Below, piece by piece: positions 33,201-42,200 of a stretch of 64,000 nucleotides of DNA. A program made the position numbers and the translations under genes. Position 1 is the first letter of the stretch, and every line of letters starts with the position of its first letter. Where the stretch lies: contig SADC01001284.1 of NCBI GenBank assembly GCA_004194705.1, positions 682,001 through 746,000 of the forward strand. Direction: 5' to 3'. The notes under the pieces are model-generated. The model searched no databases, had not been told where the DNA came from, and saw only the letters and a program-made list of their open reading frames with translations. Source of the DNA: Ditylenchus dipsaci (Eukaryota; Nematoda; Chromadorea; Rhabditida; Anguinidae).

Positions 33201-36200
33201 CAGCGGTGGGCTCTATCTCGTTACATGGGAACAATACCAAGTAAGTCTCACCTATGCACATTAAATATTCTATTATGTAACTTAGGAATTGAAATCTCTC
33301 TTCTATGTCCTTCGACCATCTCCGATTTGGCCGCGTTTCTACTCGTGCACTTGCTATGAGGGAATAAAGAAAGGACCATGCAAACATGCACTGTTTATCA
33401 TGAAGAAGCTAGGTGTGATTCAATTCCCGACGCACGCCGTGGAAAATGCATTGGGCAAAAAAAGAAAAAGAGGAAGGCCAGCTCAAAGTTAAAGGTTCAA
33501 TTATTAGAGTGTTTATGTTATTAAATTGTTTACCGCTGTTGTTGTTAATGCTTTTGACGAACTGGAATAAACTGAGCGATTTAAACAATGAAGATGTAGT
33601 AATGTGTGTTTGAGAATATTTCTTGATTTACTCTTGCTGGCCTACAATTGTCAGAAGATGTTCAATTGTTGTTGTACTTATGAGGCTAGATAGATCAACG
33701 GGCAGAAAAAATAGGCAGGAGTGCACTATACCGCGTAGCCCAAAACTGTCTTAAAGCGTGTTTTTTGATGTGTGAGCAATTAAAACATACTTAAAACGTG
33801 TTTTTAGAGTGCGGAAGGCCATTTTTGGAAAAAAAAAATTTTGACCAAAATTTGACTTTTTGCCTTGGGGGACCAAGGTAAACCACCTGGAGAGGGATTT
33901 TTTACCTCGTTTTTCTTACTGAGACTGGGCAAAAAGAGTCTCTAGACGCATTTTTTGATCGAGAGCGTTGCTCGGATTCATCTCCAAGGTAAGTGTGTGT
34001 GCGCATCTCTAACTCCAAGCCCCTACGCCGCCTCCGGGGGCGTAGGGGGCTTGGAGTTGAGATGCGCACACACACATACTTTAGAGACCAAACACTCGAA
34101 AAGACTCTGGATGCATAAAAACAATGTGCATGCCAGAGTTTTTTATGCGGTAGGTCCCTGCAAGGAAAACTATGTTCAAGATCTTCTTCTTTTGAGGAGT
34201 GGCTCCTACTCAGGCTAAAGTTAAATGTTGGTTTTAGCTGTAATGGTTCTGAATTTGATTCTTAAATAAAGTATTCACGTACCCTCCCAGGTGGTTTACC
34301 TTGGTCCCCAAGGCAAAAAGTCAAATTTTGGTCAAAAATTTTTTTTTCCAAAAATGTCCTTCCGCACTCTAAAACACGTTTTAAGTATGTTTTAATTGCT
34401 CACACATCAAAAAACACGCTTTAAGCCAGTTTTGGGCTACGCGGTATAATGCACTTTAGCCAAAAAATATTTAACGGGCAAAAAAGAATATTTGACGGGC
34501 AAAAAAGAATATGTGACGGGCAAAAAAGAATATTTGACGGGCAACACAAATTAACGGGCAAAAAAAATATTTAACGGGCATTTTCGACAATTTAACGGGC
34601 AGAAAAAAATATTATCCATACCCTGTACAACGAATACAATGTGCATTAAGTTCATAATCACAATCATTGTTTTCCAGAGAGAGAGATTTTTCAAAATTGT
34701 TTCCGAAATTCGGTAGGAGTAGGGAGAGGTGAGTTATTAGAGCGGGGTAAGTCATTTTTGGAATGCTCTCCAGAGAGGCGAATTAATAGAGCAGAGTGAG
34801 TTATTAGTGCAGGGTGAGTTATTTGAGGAAACACGGTACCAAACAACCCCTTTACTCTTCAGACTGCTGCATCACGGTCTGCAAACACCTAACCAAAGTA
34901 GCTGACTAGCGTATGCATGCAAAAACAACCATCTGATTTTCTACGTGTGTAAAAATATCTAAAAAATTTTGTTTCTGATTTATCAAAAAAATCCAAAAAT
35001 ATACTTTGTTCCTTGCAAGATTACGTGTGTTAAAGGAGCATGTTCACGCAGTCACTTTCAATTGTTGGAATTTGAATTCCCGGGGACCAATCCTACAAGT
35101 GGAATTATGACACGAAATGCTTTTTTTCAAATTAACAAACTTTTGGTTCTTTTTGGTTATCGGGAATACCCGACCTCAGTCGTGCTAAGACAATTTATGC
35201 GTAAGAATTCTTAATTCTTTTCTTTTGTTTGTCCTTTTTAGGTTGTTTGCGAGGGAATTTTTGTTTGTCATGCCAAAGATCAGGTGTGATTCACTGCACG
35301 GCATTCTATGGCCTCCGCGAAATGGCTGGTTGACTGTTTGTGGCTATTCCACCTTGTTCTTGATCTATGCTTGTGCTTCAGAAGCGGCGATAAATCGTTG
35401 AGTTGAGCATAAAAATAACAAAAGTAAGAGGTGTTTTCGATTTGTTTCTTTCGTGATTTTCTCACGTTTTTCAGGCATGTTGTTATCTGACAGGACGCTA
35501 TTTCGTCTTTTTGAAGAGGCTTGAAGAAGCAGACACTGGTATGATATTACCTTCTATTATTCCCGTCAGGATTGATTTCTTATTTAGCACATTAAAAAAG
35601 GCTATGAATTTGATCGATACCCGAGGGGTATAACTGCGAGGCATTTAACGATAAGAAGTATGGAGACTCGTGGGAGCGCGTAAAGAAGGTTGAAGAAGAA
35701 TCCTGGTTCCAATGTGTAGTATTCATTATAATTGTCCACTGAGATATCGACTCTAATATTTGTGTTACTTTTGTGTTTGCGATAAAAGAACTGGACGGAA
35801 CAAATGCGACCTAACCACATCATTCTAACTTGACCTGACTGCGCATGCGCACACAATTACACACACTGACACATTTATTTGACAACGTAACAATATAAAA
35901 TTACATCAGATTAACAATAGTCCTATTGTTACTAGAAGGAGAAGAACTCATACTCCTTAACTTGTTTCGCTAAGGTTTGCTTATACCAATGTTGCGCCGA
36001 TTGATGTTGTGCTGGCCATGTCGCTCCTCTCTGCGCTTCAGCTCACAAGAAAGGGACACTGACTGAGACGGAAAACTTCCACGAATTTTCTTTGCGTATA
36101 TTTTTCAAGAGAATGCCCAAGTCCCTTTTGAATCTGGCTCCCAATTTCTAAAGGTCACAAGAAGTTGTAAAAATGGCACTCTAAAGTTCTAAAAAAAATA

Positions 36201-39200
36201 TCTCGGTACCCATATCATGGTGTTTGACAACGGATCCATGATACACAGGTCAATAATCTATTTTAAATTAGCCTTCAGAGTTGGGGTACCCAATTGGGAA
36301 ATAACTACGGTACACCCTGCCAAAATTAGGACGAAAAAAATTTATCAGTGTCACCCTTGGTCACAGTCAGGAATCATATGAAATCGCACGTACTGTACAA
36401 GAAGAATAATGCAATCTAACCTATCTCATGCATGTCACCAAAAGAAAATTATTGTACAAAAAGCTAGAAAAATATCTAATCCACTTCTGATGTGGGCTCG
36501 TACCTCTTAATCCTAGTATATTCGCCTAGTACAAAAAGGATTCATCCAAAAAAGAATAAAACTATACTAACCACGATTGCCTTTGACTATTTTGCTGATA
36601 GAGACCGCCACATGTGTATTGTTCGGCAAGTTGATTAGCGTGGTCCATATCTGAAGATGAATCGAGGTCGAGAAAAAACAAGAAAACAAAGTGGCATAAA
36701 CTGACAACAGCCCCACCTAATCCCACATGAAATCAACATGACAGCCTAAAAAAAACGAACAAAAGAAAAGAAGAGGACGGCAAATTAGCTTGAAAAAATT
36801 TATCTAATGCAAATCCGCAGCAGATCAGGTAATCATTGCGATGCGAGTGCGTTTTTCACAAATCTTTGCAACCGAGTAACCTGTAAGTAAAATATAAAAC
36901 CATATCAAGCCATACATCCTCGAAATGACCTGCCAAAATGCCCTTGCAGACGACCTGAAAATGCGTACAACAGGAAAGAAATTAACGGCTAATTAGCTAA
37001 AAAAACTTATTTAATTAAAATTCGGAACACTTATTAGCGTAACAATGCGATTCTCTTTCCTACGAACATTCACAATGCAATTGATTCACATGCAAATAAA
37101 ACACAAAACCAGATCAAGTCATACATTCTACACCAAAAATGAGAGCCTTGGACGCAAAATAGCAGGCAAAAAAAGAATTTGTTTTAAAAGCAAAAAATAT
37201 TTATTTGAAAAAAAGCATTTCGTGTCATAATTCACTTGTAGGATTGGTCCCCGGGAATTCAAATATCAACATTTGAATTTGACTGCGTGAACATGCTCCT
37301 TTAAGGCCGTTCGTTCAGTGAACAATAGAGCTGACGATTTGTTTACACCAATAACCCAATACCAATATATTCCTCTCACCCGAACCCAATACCAATATTT
37401 TTTAAATCGGTACTCTTATATCCCAATACCAATATTTACACGATTTTCGCTTGTCCCCTGTGGTTTGGGATTTGGCCATCCAAGGCCACCCACATACTAG
37501 GAGGGGACCAAGGGGGGGGGGGGTGGGCCAAGCAAAAAAGTGAAAAACAAATTTCTGCGTTAGATATAATAAACAAATATTGTCGGCGAGAAAAATTGAT
37601 CTGTGAAACAGAATTTCGAAAAACGGACTAGAAAAAAGTTATGGTCATTTCAAAACAGCCGAATTTCTTGAAACACTTGAAACATTCTGTATTGTTTGTC
37701 GTCTGCTCTAATTATTTTGGATGCGCTGCAGATGAAAAATCGAAAATTTTGGGCGAAAAATTGCGCCGCAGGCAAAATTTTTTGATTATAATATTTGGCC
37801 GAACCCAATAGCAATACCAATATTTCTGAAAGCGGCACCCCAATATCCCGATACAATATTTTTCCGAAAACGGGGGCCAATATCCCGATATACGAATAAC
37901 AATATCTTGTTTGTCGTCAGCTCTAGTGAACAATATATACCATTCGACAGGGCGAGAAAAACTATGCAAGAAAATACTTTGAAGTAAAGTATAAACAGGC
38001 TTTTGGAGTGTTTTCCAAGACTATCAAATAAAAATTCAAAAAATCGTTTTGACGTAAAACTTGGTTTTTGCTAGATTCTTGTTGGATTCGTGTTCAGCAT
38101 AGTGGATTTGCTTATAAGACTGTTTTTGAAACTCAAAACTAACTGTCGAATTCCGAATTTCTACCTTAGGAAGTTACAGCCATTTTTACAAACATAATCA
38201 TTAAAACCTCTATTATTTTTGACTTGAAAAATCTTTTCTGTTGATGAAATTTGAATTTCTGACTCCGCAATCATAATCAGCGTACCTGGTTTGCAAGTTG
38301 ACAATCATATTTCAAATTCCTTTCGAGACAATAAATATTTAAGTAACCAAGTACTGACTTATTCGAACATTTATTGTCTCGAGAAGAATTTAAAACATGA
38401 TTATAAATTCGTGCTTCTAAAAGTAGTATACCCGCTCAAAACATCGAATTAGCCAGTTCAGCTACCATATTCGAAGTCAGCGTCGAAAACTAAGTCCAAC
38501 TAAACAAAGTGGCCGCTGAACCGTTCTAGTGAAACAGTTCCTTGGTTGTTTGACCTACCTGTCTGGGCAACCAGCGTTCCGGGTCAGGAGCCACATTGGG
38601 ATCATAGTTTTTAGGCAATTTAGTCTTGCGCTTCCGTTTTCGTTTATTCAGTTTTCCAGTAACAAACTCCTCGAATGCTTTGCCCTTTTCTACTGGATGC
38701 AACTGAAGCAGAGCCTAAATATGAATTCATTATTTAAGTAGTTGAATAACAACAACTGTTATCTTACCAGATTGAAAAGAATAGCCTGCTTCTGGAAGTG
38801 AGTCAGTTTTGCCTTTTTCTTCTTAGAAATGTTTCTCAGGTGTTCTCTGACATTGGGAGTATTGGAAACTACTTTGGCAGCGAGCAGATTGTTCATGATG
38901 ATTGCTTTCACGTTGGTGTCAGCAGAACTGAAAGCAAACATCGAGTTTTCATGTCGTAACAAATGTCTGACTTCTTCAATGTCTGACAAAAAAAATATAC
39001 AATGCTAACCTGTTTTTCTCCATTTCGGTGTAAATCCTGACTGCTTCATCGGTTGAGCCAGCCTATAACCACGAAAAGCATTTAGGACTTTTTCATTATT
39101 TATGAAACGACACTGTTTTATTAAAAAAGGGGACTTTTCAGATACTTTTTGACATTGATTTTTATCGTGTTGAAAATGATTATCAATGCTATCCTTGTAT

Positions 39201-42200
39201 TTGCTACCTCCTAAGGACAATTCGACTATTCGGTCACTTTTGTAGAAGACCACAGGTCATCACGACTCTTTGGAGGCAAAAAATAAGAAAGCGGCAGTTA
39301 AATGATATTATTGATTGATATGATTATGATTGATAGAAATCAATGTCAAAAAGTAGCCGTAAATGTTCAACCCCCTTTTTAAATTATTCGAAAGTACAAT
39401 TCGGAAATTCACCATATTCCCTAGAGGTCAGCTTAGGGTTGTAAATTGACCGGTTAAATAAAAATCGGTCAATTGACAGCAATTGACCGAAAAGCGGTCA
39501 ATTGTAAAAATATATTTGAATACAGGGTGGGCCGAGAAATTCCCCTATTTTCAAACGGTCATAACTTTTGTCCTGACACGATCTTGACAAACGGTTTTTG
39601 GCATTCGACTCAGCAGACCGTCGGATTCAATTTGACTACAAAAAATTTTCATCGTTTTTGCCTTGGTCCACCCTGTTGTCGAGGTAAACCATCGATTGGA
39701 TACAAAAAGTGATTGGATACATCGATTGGATACACCATCGATTGGATACGCATCGATTGGATACATCGATTGGATACACTTTTTTCAAATTCGTGCCATT
39801 TTTAACTCAAAACAACCTAACTTGCAACCAATAATCAACCAACAGCAAATGATCGACCAATAATCAAATTTATTCAAACAAACAATAACAATAATTCAGA
39901 GCAAACAAAAAACATTCAATTAGAACGGCGAAATACATTTCCATCCTCGATAAATAAAATATTCTGATTCAACAGCAAAGGAGCGACTTCATTGTGTGGA
40001 AAACGATCAACATCATTGTGAGGCAAAAGAGTGTCATCAAGTTGAGGCATAGGTTCCACTAGCGCTGGTTCTTGAATATTTCCTTCTGCATCTTCTCTTA
40101 AAACATTCCTAAACCCAATAAATAGACAGGAAGCTTTCAATTTACTACCTGCAATCATCCGAAGCGATGCCCATCAAACGGCCAATTCTCATCAAGTACT
40201 TTCCCAGTGTTTTTTCGTAGATGGCTCCACCAATCATGCCTTCGTCAGTTGATAAGAACAAAATTAAATCATTCTAAAATTACAGACAATTTTTTTGTTT
40301 ACAATATCTATAAGTCATACCCTTAAACCGAGGGCTGAAAAAAAAGGAACAAAACAGAGGAACAAAACAGACATCACGGATTAAGTTGTTGTCCACAATA
40401 CACAACTTCTTTCTCTTAGCACGAAGAAGCGCATTTTGCACCGCGACAACATTGCCAATTGCTGCGCTTCGGACTTCTGCTTTTTCTAAAATATTAATTA
40501 GCTAATTACAAAAACAAGTTGCTCACCTTGCTCCGTTAGCCCTTGACATTCTTGCACTAGCCTGCCATCGATTCGAATCCTTGCTTGTGAGCCCGTTTCT
40601 TGTGTTCCTGCTGCTAACTCCGCTTGAATACTACGCCGAACTTGCAATTCCATAACCTAAACAAACAGAGAAATTAAAAACACGTCATAAAAATAAACCT
40701 CATTGTTGTTCTTTGGAAGACAGACGTGCTGGTACTCCGCTGCTGCTTCCGCATCCACCCATTGACTAGTGCTCAAATTGAATTTGATTAAAGAAACAAT
40801 CATTGCTCGAAGCGGATTTTGATCTTTTACACCTTTGCATCCTGAGCATCGGAAATAGCCAACATCGATTCCATCCTTGTTAATTGTGCGACCTGTCTTC
40901 GTCCAAATATAGCAGCCGCTGCGATCCTCAGTATATGTTTTCGGAGCAGTTCTTGGACCAATGCGTTTTGAGTGAACAAGTTCCATGTTAGCCAAGATTG
41001 TCTAAAACGCAGAGAATAGAATTGTAAAATGCACCATATAATACTGTTATGCTGAAAACAAAGCTCACAAAATAAACAATATAAAATGACAAAACTATTT
41101 GTTGCAAGTTAGGTTGTTTTGAGTTAAGAATGGCACGAACTTGAAAAAAGTGTATCCAATCAATGTATCCAATCGATGGTGTATCCAATCGATGTATCCA
41201 ATCGATGTATCCAACCACCACTTTTTGTATCCAATCGATGAGCAGTCGTTGTCGAAGCGAAGAACATGGCAATAACAACAAAGAAGATGATAACATTCAA
41301 TTCCCGTAATTCTGCTCCACACTTCTTCCATTGACCTCTATGCATCGGTGGAGACGGCGTTCGTAAACATCAATTGATCTGTCCACCATTTCTTGAGACT
41401 TCTTTGATAAATTCGGCGACGCAAAATGCTTTCTCTTCAGCAGTAAACGGCATGTTTGGCTAGAATCATGAATGTGATAATCTCGTTCCAACATCAAAAA
41501 AGCAGTTAACAAATCATTGAATTTTCGACAACAGGGGGGACAAGGCGAAAAACGACGAAAAAATTTTTTCCGAGCATTTGTAGTCAAATTGAATCCGACG
41601 GTCTGCTGAGTCGAATGCAAAACCATTTGTCAAGATCGCGTTAGGACAAAAGTGATGACTGTTTGAAAATAGGGGAATTTCTTGGCCCACTCTGTAATTA
41701 TGTCTCGAGAGGAATTCAAATTTTGACGGTGACTTTAAATTTTTAAGAGCAGTTCATATAGCAAATCAACCATTCTAAACACGAATCCGGTGTCAGAATT
41801 AGAGGTTGGTCTGGCGATAAAAAAAAATTCGTTAAAATGCTTTTTCAAATATTTGTCATTTTTTTGAAACAGTCGCTTAACACTGCAAAGAATTTGTTTT
41901 GCTAGACTTTGAAGCATTTTTCGGTGGGTTTTAGTTGTTCTTTCAAATGGTATGTCGGGTTTGCTGAACAAATAGCTGTATCCTACCTAATTTTGCCTCT
42001 TTTATTCAAAAAATCGTTTTGTAAAAATATCCTAATTGTTTCTTTGGGTTAAAAATTTTACACTCACTCATCATAAACCCTACAACAATACGTCATAGAA
42101 AGCTGATGTCCTGCGCTACCTAAGAGGCCTTGGAAGCCATGCATGTGTATACGAAATATACAAGCATCAGTTGATTTTCTGCACATTCAGAAATTGGTGA

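Larger units (their letters stand above)
31246..34616 (+). mobile_element. Autonomous-type MULE with TTGCCCGTYAAATATTC word arms, 10-bp TSD
   Basis: A perfect 10-bp duplication CATACCCTGT (31236-31245; 34617-34626). The ends GGGTGGTATTTTTTTGCCC and the inverse of GGGCAGAAAAAAATATTATC match well. Left arm: about seven words TTGCCCGTTAAATATTC (31258-31400). Right arm: eight inverse words ACGGGCAAAAAAGAATATTT (34460-34605). It carries a MULE transposase gene in the same orientation and, behind it, a nested foldback (33735-34445). It is located in an SRP72 intron. Confidence 0.9.
39537..41694. mobile_element. Tc1/mariner-type MITE, CAGGGTGGGCCGAGAAATTC ends, TA target
   Basis: TA-CAGGGTGGGCCGAGAAATTC at the left and GAATTTCTTGGCCCACTCTG-TA-like right end. 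Arms about 145 and 165 bases pair (CAGACCGTCGGATTCAATTT against AAATTGAATCCGACGGTCTG). Its centre is displaced by the 39683-41247 element. Confidence 0.8.

Noticed and set aside
33910..34190. Hammerhead-type ribozyme in the hairpin module
   Set aside because: No CTGANGA core with a matching GAAA in either strand of any copy.
35225..35420. BRCT-like peptide (SAKWLVDCLW)
   Set aside because: A single short resemblance with no surrounding domain and no consistent splice structure, within a TTAA-bounded element.
38090..41780. GGATTTGCTTATAA (38100) and AGCAAATCAACC (41760) as two ends of one element
   Set aside because: Three SRP72 exons lie between them, so they are more likely separate fragments of one family.
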